Assembly: GCA_958295855.1 (NCBI GenBank)
Contig: OY282383.1
Location: 502,481-566,480, forward strand
Reading direction: 5' to 3'
DNA from: an uncultured Poribacteria bacterium
GTDB lineage: Bacteria > Poribacteria > WGA-4E > WGA-3G
DNA length: 64,000 nucleotides
Below the pieces are notes generated by a model. The model ran no database searches, had not been told where the DNA came from, and was given only the letters and a program-made list of their open reading frames with translations. This document shows positions 44,341-54,529 of this stretch, piece after piece (position 1 is the first letter of the stretch; each line of letters opens with the position of its first letter). The position numbers were made by a program, and so were the translations under genes.

Positions 44341-44689
44341 TTTTTTAATATACCTTGCGGAGTTTGGTATATGCCCCTGTAAACAGGGGTTAATACCATA
44401 CCATGCTTGCCGGTGTAGTTCGAAATCCGTTACAAATCTCGTCAGAGGACTCTTATGTAAACCTTGCGTCAGAAACCTCCGACGAGAGCTGTCGTCAATT
44501 CAGTTTTGCGGCGAGTAGGTGATATCCCCCGCAAAGCGGGAGAATACGCCACCTGCAAAATCGGGGTTCTTATTAGTTGTAGAGTGCTTCCTCCTAATTG
44601 AGGTTGCATAAGAAACCTCCGACGAGATCTACAGTGCATTGCTGTGCCTGTCTTGCATTCTGATTACTCCGCAAGGAACGACGAAAAAC
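44341..44689. repeat. Repeat block between the sugar transferase and the epimerase
   Basis: Holds a ~115-bp block (CCTTGCGGAGTTTGGTATAT through TCAGAGGACTCTTATGTAAA) that recurs at 48108-48230, 48655-48725 and 54700-54835, followed by a family A unit and a composite ~195-bp copy (44497-44690). No gene. Confidence 0.85.
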
Positions 44690-46762
44690 CTACTGGCGAT
44701 TCGCAATCACCGGGTTTGTTTCCGCCTCAAACCGAATAATCTCAGATGCTTTATCCTTAGCACTTTCAGCGAGGAATGCCCTATTCGGTTCATAAGTTGG
44801 CACCAATTCTTGGAATTTGGCGACAATTCCTTCGGCATCCAGCGCGTCAGCGAGTTGGGAGAGCTCCTTAATGTCGGAAAGGAGCTGGCGTTCCTCAATC
44901 TTTTCCAATTGTGCAACAAAAATGCGCTGGTGCTTGGTCGCGGTAACGCCTTCTTGTGGTGTTAGTAACTCTTCATACAATTTTTCACCCGGCTCTAACC
45001 CTGTAAAGGCAATCTTGATGTCTTTGTCAACTTCCAGTCCGGAGAGGCGGATGAGATCTTGGGCGAGGTCGAGAATTTTAATCGGTTCTCCCATATCTAA
45101 CATGAGAATTTCGCCGCCGTTGCTCATCGCGCCAGCTTGGATGAGGAGCTGCACCGCTTCCGGAATCGTCATGAAATAGCGCGTTGCCTCCCGATGCGTA
45201 ACGGTGACGGGACCGCCTTTCGCAATCTGGCGTTTGAAATTTGGCAACACACTCGCCCGGCTGCCAATAACATTGCCAAAGCGGACAGCAATGAAGCGCG
45301 GCGCATCGCGGCCCGAGATTTCCCGCACAGAATTCGCTTTGGACTGAATCAGTTTCTCCGTTACACGTTTGGATGCCCCGTAAACGCTGGTAGGATTAAC
45401 CGCTTTATCGGAAGAAACGAGGATAAACGCCTCCACGTCGTGTTTTATTGCCGCCTCGATTAGGTTTTGCGTCCCCAGAATGTTATTCTTAACCGCTTCG
45501 TCCGGATGATTCTCCATGAACTTGACATGCTTGTGTGCGGCGGCATGGAAAATAATATCAGGCTTGTATTTTCGGATAATTTGACAAACCTTGGCGTTGT
45601 CTCGAATATCCCCGATAATTAAGGCACGGTTGAGCTCTGGCTCTGACTCCCGCAGTTCTATGTCCATAAAATATAGGCTGTTTTCGCCACGGCCGAAAAG
45701 AATTAAGAGTTCAGGATTGAGTTTCGCGACCTGGCGGCAGAGCTCGGAACCGATTGAACCGCCAGCACCAGTTACCATGACGCGCTTACCGGAGAGGTAT
45801 TTGGACACTTCGGCAATATCACTATGTGAAGTAGAACGGTTGAGTAAGTCTTCAAACCGCACTTCCCGGATATGGTTGATACTGGCACGGCCTTCAAGGA
45901 TAGCGTGGATGTTGGGGACAATTTTGAATTGACACCCTCGATATTCACATTGGCGAATAATATCACGAATTTTTCCGCCCGGTGCTGAAGGTATGGCGAT
46001 GACAACCTCTTCAATTTCGCGTTTGCGGGCGATGTAAGTGAGGTCGCGGGTAGTTCCGAGCACTTCAATGCCAGCGATGCTTCTGCCGACTTTCCACGGG
46101 GCATCGTCAACGAATCCAACAGGCACATAACCTTTTTCGGGGTGGTTTCTGAGTGCGCGGAGTACCCCAATGCCTGTTTCGCCAGCCCCGACAATCAGGA
46201 CTTTCGTTCTCGGTTTGCGTCCGCTTGAAAGCGGCGCGCCCTCCGAAGCAGAACCGACTTGTGGTTTGAGTAGCCGAATACTCAGAGAAGGTCTGTTTTC
46301 ATCCGAAACAAAAACCTCCTTCCGTCTACCGCCATGAAAGATTTGAAAGGAGAATTTGGTGAACCCAATAAGCACGAAGTTATAAAAGCCATCAATTAAG
46401 AAAAGCACCCAGGCAGTTTTAAGGAGCATGGAGAGCCCAATGAGTACTACAGTCGCCAGCGTGATTGACATAGCCAAAGCGCGGAACTCTTGGGCAGCAG
46501 CATATCGCCACATGGGCTTATACAGATTAAAGCCTAAGAACAGGCTGACGCGGACAATTGTGACGACGGCGGCGATACTAAAAAAGAGCTGGTAGGGCGA
46601 TGCGTCGGCTAAAGCCGACTGGTAGACAAGTAGGGGTGTGGATAGTTCTAATAGGTTGAAACCCAATTGCCTACAGGTCAGGTAAGCGAATAGAAACGCG
46701 AGATTGACGAGTAAGGCATCAACAACAACTGAAGTGCTCCATTTTATTCGGGGTTTATCCAT
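44690..46762 (-). CDS. Membrane-bound nucleotide-sugar 4,6-dehydratase/epimerase (CapD/WbpM-like)
   Basis: 690 residues. About four N-terminal helices (VVDALLVNLAFLFAYLTCRQ and on) are followed by a first Rossmann fold (VLIVGAGETGIGVLRALRNH, ~190) and a second, catalytic SDR domain (VMVTGAGGSIGSELCRQVAK, ~335) with SSDKAVNPTSVYGASKR holding the Tyr-x3-Lys pair. Such enzymes convert UDP-GlcNAc to its 4-keto-6-deoxy form for surface polysaccharides. Residues ~170-190 (GSASEGAPLSSGRKPR) are linker-like and possibly repeat-derived. Transcribed before the sugar transferase in the same direction. Confidence 0.93.
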   Translation of the reverse strand: MDKPRIKWSTSVVVDALLVNLAFLFAYLTCRQLGFNLLELSTPLLVYQSALADASPYQLFFSIAAVVTIVRVSLFLGFNLYKPMWRYAAAQEFRALAMSITLATVVLIGLSMLLKTAWVLFLIDGFYNFVLIGFTKFSFQIFHGGRRKEVFVSDENRPSLSIRLLKPQVGSASEGAPLSSGRKPRTKVLIVGAGETGIGVLRALRNHPEKGYVPVGFVDDAPWKVGRSIAGIEVLGTTRDLTYIARKREIEEVVIAIPSAPGGKIRDIIRQCEYRGCQFKIVPNIHAILEGRASINHIREVRFEDLLNRSTSHSDIAEVSKYLSGKRVMVTGAGGSIGSELCRQVAKLNPELLILFGRGENSLYFMDIELRESEPELNRALIIGDIRDNAKVCQIIRKYKPDIIFHAAAHKHVKFMENHPDEAVKNNILGTQNLIEAAIKHDVEAFILVSSDKAVNPTSVYGASKRVTEKLIQSKANSVREISGRDAPRFIAVRFGNVIGSRASVLPNFKRQIAKGGPVTVTHREATRYFMTIPEAVQLLIQAGAMSNGGEILMLDMGEPIKILDLAQDLIRLSGLEVDKDIKIAFTGLEPGEKLYEELLTPQEGVTATKHQRIFVAQLEKIEERQLLSDIKELSQLADALDAEGIVAKFQELVPTYEPNRAFLAESAKDKASEIIRFEAETNPVIANRQ

Positions 46763-46786
46763 ATTCTCTCCTTTATTTTTCTTGAA

Positions 46787-48100
46787 TCAAACTAATTGGG
46801 CGTAGACATGCTTTAAACGGGCCCCAACAGCTTGCCAACTATAGTTCCTTTCGACCCGCTTTCTGGCAGCTTGGGCGAATTTGTCTCGTAAGGCCTTGTT
46901 ATTCATAAGATGAATGACATGTGCTGCGAAGGCTTGTGGGGTATCCGCAACGAGCAACTCTTTGCCAATATCAGCCTCTAAGCCCATTGCGCCAATAGAA
47001 CTTGTGACGACAGGAACCCCCATTGCCATCGCTTCTAAATTTTTGGTTTGTATGCCGGACCCGGCTCGTAAGGGTGCAACAAAAACAGATGCCTTCCCAA
47101 AATAGGGCCGGACATCTGGCACATAGCCCGTGATAACCACGCCGTCCTGCGCCGCAAGCCGTCGTACCCGATCGGTCGGATGATTGCCTACAATATAGAA
47201 GGTTGCTTTCGGATGATGTTCCCGAATGCGTGGGAAAATCTCACGGCAGAAATAGATGGCAGCATCCGAGTTCGGAAAATAGTTCATAGTTCCGGTAAAG
47301 AGCAAACACGGTTCAGAAGTGGGAAATGCAGTGCCCTGCGTTTCTTCGCTTATGTCGTCGGCAGCTTCTTCGCGAATCTCCTCTGCTGTGGGAGGAGTTT
47401 GTAAATGTTTTGTGTCTATTCCCAGACCTGAGTGGGGTTGAAAGTACCCAAGATCAACGCCCATGGGAACAACGGACAAATTCAGACTGCTGTCCTGCTC
47501 GAGCAGATAGTCCCGGTCGAAGTGTGCAACCACGGTCCCGCAGTCAAAAGTTTTCATAATACCGACCTCGTACCGGCGCACCCGTTTCTCCTCTAATTTT
47601 ACCAAAAAACGCTTTGGCGTGCAATCTAATTTAATTTTTGCAAGCCAAGGATTGCTTTCAAGTTCGGCGCGTCGGCTGAGATTCAGTGCCAACGAATCAC
47701 ACAAATCTAATACTTTGGTGGGCCCTTGCACTTCCGTCACGTATTGTCCCATCCGAAACAACTGTGCATGAATCAGCTCAAAACGTTCTTGTGCGAGAAT
47801 CTGGTTAATTTTGCGTTGCATTTGCGGCGCGTACCAGTAGTGCAGTTGAAGTGGCCGCCGCGATAAGCAGTGGACAGCCGTATTGATAAGGGCGAAAGGC
47901 CGGTGAAAACGCACCCACTCTACGCGTTCACAAAAGGGTTCCAAGTGCTTAACGGCTTCAATATCGCTCTGGGACTCAGCGAAGTAAATAAGCGTCACAG
48001 TGTGTTGTTGCGAAAGTTGCTTGATAAAGTGGTATGACCGGATGCGATCCCCGCGATGCGGTGGATACGGGCACCTGAGGCTTAAAAATAAGATCTTCAT
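46787..48100 (-). CDS. Family 4 glycosyltransferase, exopolysaccharide type
   Basis: 437 residues: GT-B fold with N-terminal LSLRCPYPPHRGDRIRSYHF and the C-terminal donor-binding block LLFTGTMNYFPNSDAAIYFC, FYIVGNHPTDRVRRLAAQDG, GSGIQTKNLEAMAMGVPVV. The beginning CPYPPHRGDRIR is typical of the transferases linked to EpsH/PEP-CTERM-type exopolysaccharide loci. Residues 234-238 (QTPPT) and the following acidic stretch lie in a repeat family D copy. The start codon follows a TCCGCAAGGTATGTT repeat unit. It precedes the CapD-like gene by 24 bases and forms an operon with it. Confidence 0.92.
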   Translation of the reverse strand: MKILFLSLRCPYPPHRGDRIRSYHFIKQLSQQHTVTLIYFAESQSDIEAVKHLEPFCERVEWVRFHRPFALINTAVHCLSRRPLQLHYWYAPQMQRKINQILAQERFELIHAQLFRMGQYVTEVQGPTKVLDLCDSLALNLSRRAELESNPWLAKIKLDCTPKRFLVKLEEKRVRRYEVGIMKTFDCGTVVAHFDRDYLLEQDSSLNLSVVPMGVDLGYFQPHSGLGIDTKHLQTPPTAEEIREEAADDISEETQGTAFPTSEPCLLFTGTMNYFPNSDAAIYFCREIFPRIREHHPKATFYIVGNHPTDRVRRLAAQDGVVITGYVPDVRPYFGKASVFVAPLRAGSGIQTKNLEAMAMGVPVVTSSIGAMGLEADIGKELLVADTPQAFAAHVIHLMNNKALRDKFAQAARKRVERNYSWQAVGARLKHVYAQLV

Positions 48101-48356
48101 TTTTTAACATACCTTGCGGAGTTTGGTATATGCCCTTGTAAACAGGGGTTAATACCATACCATGCTTGCTGGTGTCGTTTGAAGGCTGTTACAGAGCTCG
48201 TCAGAGGACTCTTATGTAAACCTTGCGTCAGCGTTGGTATACACCCCGCAAAGCGGGGTAGATACCCTCACCTCCGATGAGATTTTCACTGTGTGGGTGA
48301 CTTATCTTCCTTCTGCCTAAGGGTATTATCCCCTGCAAAGCAGGGGTAACATACCA
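48101..48356. repeat. Repeat block upstream of the GT4 gene
   Basis: One copy of the ~115-bp block (48108-48230) with an embedded palindrome (CCCTTGTAAACAGGGG), then two more palindrome B copies (48240-48270, 48320-48350). Confidence 0.85.
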
Positions 48357-48560
48357 TCACTGCAAGGCCCCTTCGGGTAACTCAGCTTCATCAATAAGCA
48401 TCACCGGGATTCCATCGCGAATCGGGTATCGCCGCTGACACTCGCCGAGGCATACGAGTTTCTGTTCTTCCGCCATAAGTGCTATCTCGCCTTTACATGC
48501 TGGACACGCCAGGATGTCAAGTAAGGTTTGCGAGAGGGTATACGAGTTTTCTGAATTCAA
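48357..48560 (-). CDS. Trm112-family zinc-ribbon protein
   Basis: 67 residues: LLDILACPACKGEIALMAEE, then LVCLGECQRRYPIRDGIPVM, the YcaR/Trm112 pattern with CPAC and a second CxxxC pair. Bacterial members are small zinc proteins whose partners are mostly unknown; some support methyltransferases. Start ATG follows AAGGAGAA. The repeat block on either side isolates it from the neighbouring genes. Confidence 0.92.
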   Translation of the reverse strand: MNSENSYTLSQTLLDILACPACKGEIALMAEEQKLVCLGECQRRYPIRDGIPVMLIDEAELPEGALQ

Positions 48561-48746
48561 AAGGGTTCTCCTTTTTCGTCATTCCTTGCGGAGCAATCAG
48601 GTTGCGTGATAGTTCTGACAATGCACTGTAGATCTCGTCGGAGGTTTCTGATGTAAGGTTTACATAAGAGTCCTCTGACGAGATTTGTAAGGGCTTTCGA
48701 ACTACACCGGCAAGCATGGTACTCCGCAAGGAACGACGAAAAACTG
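48561..48746. repeat. Family A unit and ~115-bp block between Trm112 and secA
   Basis: Inverse family A (CACTGTAGATCTCGTCGGAG) at 48625-48650 followed by a direct copy of the ~115-bp block, AGGTTTACATAAGAGTCCTC through ACCGGCAAGCATGG, ending CTCCGCAAGGAACGACGAA. Confidence 0.85.
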
Positions 48747-51575
48747 TTAGGCGCCGTGGCACCGCTTGTATTTTTTTCCACTCCCACAGGGACAAGGTGC
48801 ATTTCTGCCCACTTTTGGCGTGGTGCCCATTGCCTGTTGCGAAGCGAATTCCGCACCACGCGAAGAGTCGGCTTGATCCGAAGCGGCTCCCCCACGTTGG
48901 TGTGGGAGGGGTGTGGAACCCCGACGCCAACGCGGGGGAGCCCCTTTCGGTTTGCGTTGGCGGCCAGTTCGCCGGGCCGGTGCGCGCCGGGGTGCCTCGG
49001 TATTGACGCGGGATTTGAAGATGAATTCACTAACTTCTTCTTCAATGTGTTGATACATACTTTCAAAGACACCGAGGGCTTCACTTTTGAAAACCACAAT
49101 CGGGTCCTTGCCACCATACCCTGCGCCAAACCGAACGCTTTTTTCGATGTAGTCAATGTTGTAGAGATGATCTTTCCAATGATGATCAATTCTATCCAAG
49201 AGCAGTAAACGTTCAAGGATGCGCATCATCTCTGGTCCCATTTCAAGTTCGCGTTGTTGATATGCGGTTCGCAATGTGTCTAGCGTCTCATTCTGAATGT
49301 CCTCTACGCTTGCCTGTGCCAGGGGCGTTGTCCATGTGGGGTTAATCGGAAAAGTCTGCGTCAACCACTGCTCAAATCTGTCAGGTGTCTCCAATGTTTT
49401 TTCACCTCTTTCTGGCATATTATCGGCAATTGCATCTGCAACGACTCTCTCAATCATCTGCCAAATTGTTGTCTTGAGGTTATCCCCGTTTTTTATTGCA
49501 GATTCCGATAGTACAGAATTGAGAGGAGCGATTTCGTTTTCCGGTAATTCTGAAGGTGCTAGGGTGGCATCCAAGACGGTATCGCGCAAGTTATAGATAG
49601 TAGAGCGCTGTGCATCCATGACATCGTCAAACTTAAGGAGATTTTTGCGAATTTCAAAGTGCATTTGCTCAACCCGTGTCTGCGCCTTCTCAATAGACTT
49701 CGTTACCCAGGGATGTTCTAAGGGGATGTCTTCCTCCATTCCGACGCGCGTCATAAGCCCTTGTAGGCGTTCGGAGCCAAATTTTCGCATCAATTCGTCT
49801 TCAAGGGAAAGATAAAAACGTGAGGAGCCCGGGTCGCCCTGTCTGCCGGCGCGGCCGCGCAACTGGTTATCAATTCGGCGTGATTCATGTCGCTCTGTAC
49901 CGATGATATGGAGGCCGCCTGCGGCGAGGACCTTTTTACGGTTTTCGGCACAAATACTTTCGGCTTCTGCAAGTGCAGCGTTCCAGGCATCTGAGTCGGG
50001 CGGTAGCTCAGCCACATTCACTTTTTTCTTGCGAAGCATTTCGGTTGCCAAGCCTTCAGGGTTGCCGCCAAGGAGGATATCGACGCCGCGGCCTGCCATA
50101 TTTGTTGCAATTGTTACCGCGCCGGGCACGCCAGCTTGAGCGATGATATCTGCTTCGCTAGCGTGCTCCTTCGCGTTCAAAACCTGATGGCGGATGTCGC
50201 GCTGTTTCGCTTTGAGCATTCTACTCAACTTCTCAGAATTTTCAATTGAAATTGTGCCAACAAGCACAGGGCGTCCCTTTTCGTGCTGTTCTGCAATATC
50301 GTTCAATACAGCGTTATATTTGGCTGCCTCGGTCTTATAAATTTGGTCGGCATTGTCAATCCGAATCATGGGTTCATTCGTGGGGATGACAGCGACATCT
50401 AATCCATAAATATGGGCGAATTCGTTCGCTTCGGTTGCAGCGGTACCCGTCATGCCTGCCAATTTCTGATACATTCGGAAATAGTTTTGGTAGGTAATTT
50501 TTGCGCCGGTTTGGCTTTCCTGAACAATTTTAACGCGCTCCTTCGCCTCTATTGCTTGGTGGAGCCCTTCGCTCAAGCGTCTGCCGATCTGCTTTCTCCC
50601 TGTGAATTCATCAACAAGGAGCACCTCGCTATTTTCAACCAAATAATCAACATCACGTTTGTAGAGGTAGTGCGCGGAGAGGGATTGGTTAACATGGTGA
50701 ACTAGGGCGATGTTAGTGTGTTCATACATGTTGTCTACCCCGAGGTAACGTTGTACTTCCTCGACGCCGTCGTCCGTGAGGGTGACACTTCCGCGTGTAT
50801 TTCCCTTCTTGTCGATTTGAAAGTGTACCTCTTGTTGTAGGCGGGCAACGACGGTGTTAATTCGCTTGTAAAGCTCCGCGGGTTCACCGGAGGGCTCCGA
50901 AATAATAAGGGGTGTGCGAGCTTCGTCAACTAGAATACTATCCACTTCGTCAAGGATACAATATGGGTGCCCGCGTTGCACCTTCGTGTCAAGTGACATC
51001 GCTTTGTTATCCCACAGATAATCGAACCCGAATTCGCTGTGAACACCGTAGGTGATATCTGCCTTGTATCCGAGTCTTTTCTGTTCGTGTGGCATCAGGC
51101 TGAGCGTCAATCCTACGGACAAGCCGAGGAAGTTGTAAATTTCCCCCATCCACTCTGCATCACGGCGGGCAAGATAATCGTTGACAGTCGCCAGATGCAC
51201 GCCCTTTCCTGGGAGGGCATTCAAATAAACAGCGAGCGTTGAAGTCAGCGTTTTTCCCTCGCCTGTACGCATTTCCGCGATGCGTCCTTGGTGGAGTACG
51301 GCACCTCCCATGAGCTGGACATCGTAGTGCCGCTGTTTCAAAGTCCGCGCAGCCGCTTCTCGAACTACGGCGAAGGCGTCCGGTAAGAGTTCATCAAGCG
51401 AGGCGCCTGCCTCCAACTGTTGGCGCAACTGCGGTGTTTTGGACTGGAGCTGCGCATCGGTGAGTTTTTTGATTTCCGGTTCGCGTTGATTTACTGCTTC
51501 CACTATGTGGCGGAAGCGTTTGACATCCCGGTCTTCTTTGCTCCCGAAAACTTTGGTTAGCACTTTTTGGAACAT
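48747..51575 (-). CDS. secA: Preprotein translocase ATPase SecA
   Basis: 942 residues from ATG 51575. DEAD motor: [20 protein letters not shown] (Walker A, ~104), [40 protein letters not shown] and [20 protein letters not shown]. It drives secretion through SecYEG at the inner membrane. The C-terminal zinc tail [19 protein letters not shown] is intact. Between the helical scaffold and the tail lies a basic, Gly/Pro-rich linker ([20 protein letters not shown]) that is a translated copy of repeat family D. The start follows a CTCCGCAAGGAAAGAC unit. Confidence 0.97.
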   Translation of the reverse strand: MFQKVLTKVFGSKEDRDVKRFRHIVEAVNQREPEIKKLTDAQLQSKTPQLRQQLEAGASLDELLPDAFAVVREAAARTLKQRHYDVQLMGGAVLHQGRIAEMRTGEGKTLTSTLAVYLNALPGKGVHLATVNDYLARRDAEWMGEIYNFLGLSVGLTLSLMPHEQKRLGYKADITYGVHSEFGFDYLWDNKAMSLDTKVQRGHPYCILDEVDSILVDEARTPLIISEPSGEPAELYKRINTVVARLQQEVHFQIDKKGNTRGSVTLTDDGVEEVQRYLGVDNMYEHTNIALVHHVNQSLSAHYLYKRDVDYLVENSEVLLVDEFTGRKQIGRRLSEGLHQAIEAKERVKIVQESQTGAKITYQNYFRMYQKLAGMTGTAATEANEFAHIYGLDVAVIPTNEPMIRIDNADQIYKTEAAKYNAVLNDIAEQHEKGRPVLVGTISIENSEKLSRMLKAKQRDIRHQVLNAKEHASEADIIAQAGVPGAVTIATNMAGRGVDILLGGNPEGLATEMLRKKKVNVAELPPDSDAWNAALAEAESICAENRKKVLAAGGLHIIGTERHESRRIDNQLRGRAGRQGDPGSSRFYLSLEDELMRKFGSERLQGLMTRVGMEEDIPLEHPWVTKSIEKAQTRVEQMHFEIRKNLLKFDDVMDAQRSTIYNLRDTVLDATLAPSELPENEIAPLNSVLSESAIKNGDNLKTTIWQMIERVVADAIADNMPERGEKTLETPDRFEQWLTQTFPINPTWTTPLAQASVEDIQNETLDTLRTAYQQRELEMGPEMMRILERLLLLDRIDHHWKDHLYNIDYIEKSVRFGAGYGGKDPIVVFKSEALGVFESMYQHIEEEVSEFIFKSRVNTEAPRRAPARRTGRQRKPKGAPPRWRRGSTPLPHQRGGAASDQADSSRGAEFASQQAMGTTPKVGRNAPCPCGSGKKYKRCHGA

Positions 51576-51840
51576 GTCTTTGTCTTTCCTTGCGGAGAAG
51601 TTAGGAATCAAGATAGTACTGGGGTGGTATTCGCCCCTGCAAAGCAGGGATAGATACCTTTACACAAACTAAATCTCGGTGGCGGTTTGTGCTGCAATTG
51701 ACACGCTAACTTTCCGGGGTTACAAACCCCTCCTACTATGTTTGGCGGGACAGGGCTCCGCCCTTACGATTCAAACCGAGCACACTCTAACCTATCGCGC
51801 TACGGTGGTATTTGCCCCTGCAAAGCAGGGGTAGATACCT
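51576..51840. repeat. Repeat block upstream of secA
   Basis: Palindrome B copies at 51628-51655 and 51805-51840, a GGGGTTACAAACCCCTCCTA unit (family D, ~51717) and CGGGACAGGGCTCCGCCCTT (family E, ~51746). Confidence 0.8.
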
Positions 51841-52983
51841 TTAACGGGCAGTTGGTATCTGTGGCGGTTCCATCCCCGCTTCCGGCTCAATTGGTTCTAA
51901 AAGATTCTGTCCGTCAATTCGCTTCCGCAATATCGTATAGATAACCGTGTTCCCAACGGAAGCTATTGAGAACAGATATGCAATTACCAAGAATGAGATC
52001 ATTATGAGGGCACTTGTTAAGAAAATAGCAGTCGCTGTTGTCCAGAAAGCCTCCATACCTGCCAGCGTTGGCAGTTGCGCGGGATTCTCCATGTCAAAGA
52101 CGTGAAGAGTGTCGATATAGGGTAGCACTGCTATTTTTTTTACGGCACTGCCAAGCCAACTGTTTGCATAGTATAGCAAGTGCCCGCTATGTTCTGGATG
52201 TAGATAGCGCATCGGGAGCATGACTATCGAAAAGCCGCAGAGGCAGAAAAACGCCCATATTGGCACAAAGATGAGTTTGATGACGAACAATAACGTCTCA
52301 TAACATAAGAGTCGCCACGGTTGGTTCCACACGATGGCAAACTGTTGATATATTGTTTCAAACGCATCGGCACCTGTAGTCGCAGCAACCGCTGGCACAA
52401 AGAATAGGCTCACGATGAGAACCACACTTATTAACGCCATTAGCAATCCGAGGAAAAAGCCGATAGGTGCCAAAAGCGAAGCAAACATCAGAACGGGTTT
52501 GCCGACTACAGGCAATTTTCCAAGCCCCGCGATACCGAATGGTATCGCCGCCAGAAATATCTGGATGAGGCACAATCCAATGAACGCACCGAAAACAGTT
52601 TTCCACTGCTGTTTCAGAAAAGTCGCAGCATCCCCTACAGAAAAAAAGAAATCCCCCCGAAGTTGTTCGATGGTAATTTTGGAAGTCATGGTGCTTGCCA
52701 GGAAAAAGAAGCCTGCGAAACTTAACATGCCTATCCACATTGCGATGTGCGTTATCTGCTCAACCTGCGCCTCAACGAACGGCGGTACAGGCAAGAGCGC
52801 GTAGGCGTTCCAAAATTCTCGCGGGGCGTTTCCTCCTACGATGAAGAGACTGATATACACCAAAGTTTCATAAATCAGATACGCGAGCAAGAGGCCAATG
52901 AGATGAACAGCGATTTTCCGCCCACTGAATCCGTAGCGGATAACTCGGAAAATATCTCTGAAGTCAAAGTGGAGTTGTTCCAT
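51841..52983 (-). CDS. Polytopic membrane protein, unknown
   Basis: 380 residues from ATG 52983; codons further upstream are translated repeat. At least six hydrophobic helices, e.g. IAVHLIGLLLAYLIYETLVY, MWIGMLSFAGFFFLASTMTS, FASLLAPIGFFLGLLMALIS and FLTSALIMISFLVIAYLFSI, with a soluble stretch near ERYQQF-type residues (ATTGADAFETIYQQFAIVWN). No family recognised; the GADAFxTIxxxFxxVxxxP pattern recalls membrane regions found beside secretion or lipid genes, but only loosely. A promoter sits 340 bases upstream, with a long repeat-bearing leader. Confidence 0.8.
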   Translation of the reverse strand: MEQLHFDFRDIFRVIRYGFSGRKIAVHLIGLLLAYLIYETLVYISLFIVGGNAPREFWNAYALLPVPPFVEAQVEQITHIAMWIGMLSFAGFFFLASTMTSKITIEQLRGDFFFSVGDAATFLKQQWKTVFGAFIGLCLIQIFLAAIPFGIAGLGKLPVVGKPVLMFASLLAPIGFFLGLLMALISVVLIVSLFFVPAVAATTGADAFETIYQQFAIVWNQPWRLLCYETLLFVIKLIFVPIWAFFCLCGFSIVMLPMRYLHPEHSGHLLYYANSWLGSAVKKIAVLPYIDTLHVFDMENPAQLPTLAGMEAFWTTATAIFLTSALIMISFLVIAYLFSIASVGNTVIYTILRKRIDGQNLLEPIEPEAGMEPPQIPTAR

Positions 52984-53165
52984 TAATTGGGTTTTTGCTC
53001 CGATTTTTCCGCATGAGGTATTTACCCCCGCAAGCGGGGAATGCACCCTCTGCAAAATCGGGTTTCTTATGAATTGGAGCCTGTTTCATCCTAATTGACG
53101 AGAGCTACTGTGCGATGTTAGAGCTATCTACCATTCTCAATTCCCCGCAAGGAATAACGAATATC
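52984..53165 (+). repeat. Composite ~195-bp repeat, fourth copy
   Basis: CCGATTTTTCCGCATGAGGT, palindrome B, CAAAATCGGGTTTCTTATGA and a shortened family A unit ending CCCCGCAAGGAATAACGAA. It lies inside the predicted leader of the membrane-protein gene, in inverse orientation to it. Confidence 0.85.
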
Positions 53166-53322
53166 AGTTATCAGCTAAGCACATCGGATTCTCACTGACA
53201 ACGCCTAAACCAAACTTAGTACGCAATCTAACAGAACATGCGAACGTGCTACATCAGTGATGCAACGGCACCTATTGTATATTTGCTATGGACACATAAT
53301 GACTCTACAACAACTGTATATA

Positions 53323-53351
53323 ATGATACTACAATTTACGGATTCTGTCAA
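53323..53351 (-). promoter_or_regulatory. Sigma-70-type promoter for the membrane-protein gene
   Basis: Minus strand TTGACA (53351-53346), 17-base spacer, TATCAT (53328-53323). Confidence 0.8.
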
Positions 53352-53402
53352 GTGTTAATTTTCGGCATGCTACTGACAGGCGATGAATCGCCCTAGATAG
53401 TT

Positions 53403-53431
53403 TAACCACTATTGAAAATAGTGGTTAACCT
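53403..53431 (+). repeat. Palindromic repeat C, second intergenic copy
   Basis: AACCACTATTGAAAATAGTG then GTTAACCTC: the same palindrome as in recQ and the sigma factor, here just past the end of the DUF1573 gene. Confidence 0.9.
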
Positions 53432-53452
53432 CAAGCGTGAGCCTCTCGCTAC

Positions 53453-54529
53453 CTATGGATTTGTTTCACCCTTTTCGCTCCGAATGAACCCGTAGACAGG
53501 GAGACGGATAGGGAGCGCATCCGCCGTGGTCAGCACTCGGATTTCTTCTCGTAGCGGTATGGGGCTTTTAAACCCCTCGCCCGACGAGTGTGGCACATGC
53601 CAGATAACTTCCAGCGTTTTCTGGTGGTATTTGTCGATATCGTTTATATCAACGTGGACAGCAGAACGGAGTCCGCCTACTACGCTAACGCTCAAAGCGG
53701 GGGTGCCCTCAACCTTTGACACCTCAAAAGGGGTTTTGGCGGAAAGCGTGAATTCTAGCGATGGATGTGTTCCCCGCACCACTGCCCCATAGAAGAGGGT
53801 GTGGGGATGAACCCTTACCGGCCCGACTACCTTCGCAGTGACAGGCAGCGTCAACGTCCGCTGGTTAGGGAAAGCCACCGTGAGTAGCGATGAAAAGAAC
53901 GCTCTGTGTTTCAGGGGCCCCAATTGAATTGTAATAAGAAAGCAGTCAGTGCTCGGGTCTGGCATCATCTTCCAAGTCAAGTTCGGATGTTCTGATGGCA
54001 AGAGTCGGATGTGCGATGAATTCAGCGGGACATTCACACAGAGTCTGAGCGTCTTTTGATGCGTTGTATTGGGCAGAACGTTCCCAAAATCGCACATCTC
54101 GGCACTCAGCGTCGCAAACCGCTTGGCGGCCGCGACAATTGTCAAATAGACTTGCGGTGTCTTGGGGCTGTCCGTGAAAATTATTGCGGGCGCCGATGTC
54201 TCATCAGCGGGGATGATTTCTGGGTTGAGGACTATTTGGAATGTGCCTTCTCCATCTGGCTGAATTCGCGTAGGTGCTTCAATCTTCGCGTAACTACACC
54301 GCGTTTGAACGCTTTGAATGTGGAGTGTCTCTCCGCCTACATTTCGTGCTGTCACTGAGCGCGTCACGAGCCCTTCCCACTCAGGGAGCACCCCAAAGTC
54401 GATGTGTTGCTCAGCAAGAACTAACGCCCCTGGAAATTCCCGATGGTTGTTGACTAAGACGATGATAAGCCCAGAAATCAGCAGTGTAGGGATGATGATT
54501 GTTGTGAGAATTGCGCGTTTTTTTAACAT
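53453..54529 (-). CDS. DUF1573-type (ASH/HYDIN-like) exported protein
   Basis: 358 residues. An N-terminal membrane anchor or signal (AILTTIIIPTLLISGLIIVL) is followed by IDFGVLPEWEGLVTRSVTAR, TLHIQSVQTRCSYAKIEAPT and IQPDGEGTFQIVLNPE, the DUF1573 beta-sandwich, and two further similar but degenerate domains (MCDFGNVLPNTTHQKTLRLC; FYGAVVRGTHPSLEFTLSAK). Probably periplasmic, function unknown. EGFKSPIPL near the end is encoded by GAGGGGTTTAAAAGCCCC, a family D-like repeat. The start codon lies within a 20-bp repeat unit (CGCAAGGAATG). Confidence 0.85.
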   Translation of the reverse strand: MLKKRAILTTIIIPTLLISGLIIVLVNNHREFPGALVLAEQHIDFGVLPEWEGLVTRSVTARNVGGETLHIQSVQTRCSYAKIEAPTRIQPDGEGTFQIVLNPEIIPADETSAPAIIFTDSPKTPQVYLTIVAAAKRFATLSAEMCDFGNVLPNTTHQKTLRLCVNVPLNSSHIRLLPSEHPNLTWKMMPDPSTDCFLITIQLGPLKHRAFFSSLLTVAFPNQRTLTLPVTAKVVGPVRVHPHTLFYGAVVRGTHPSLEFTLSAKTPFEVSKVEGTPALSVSVVGGLRSAVHVDINDIDKYHQKTLEVIWHVPHSSGEGFKSPIPLREEIRVLTTADALPIRLPVYGFIRSEKGETNP

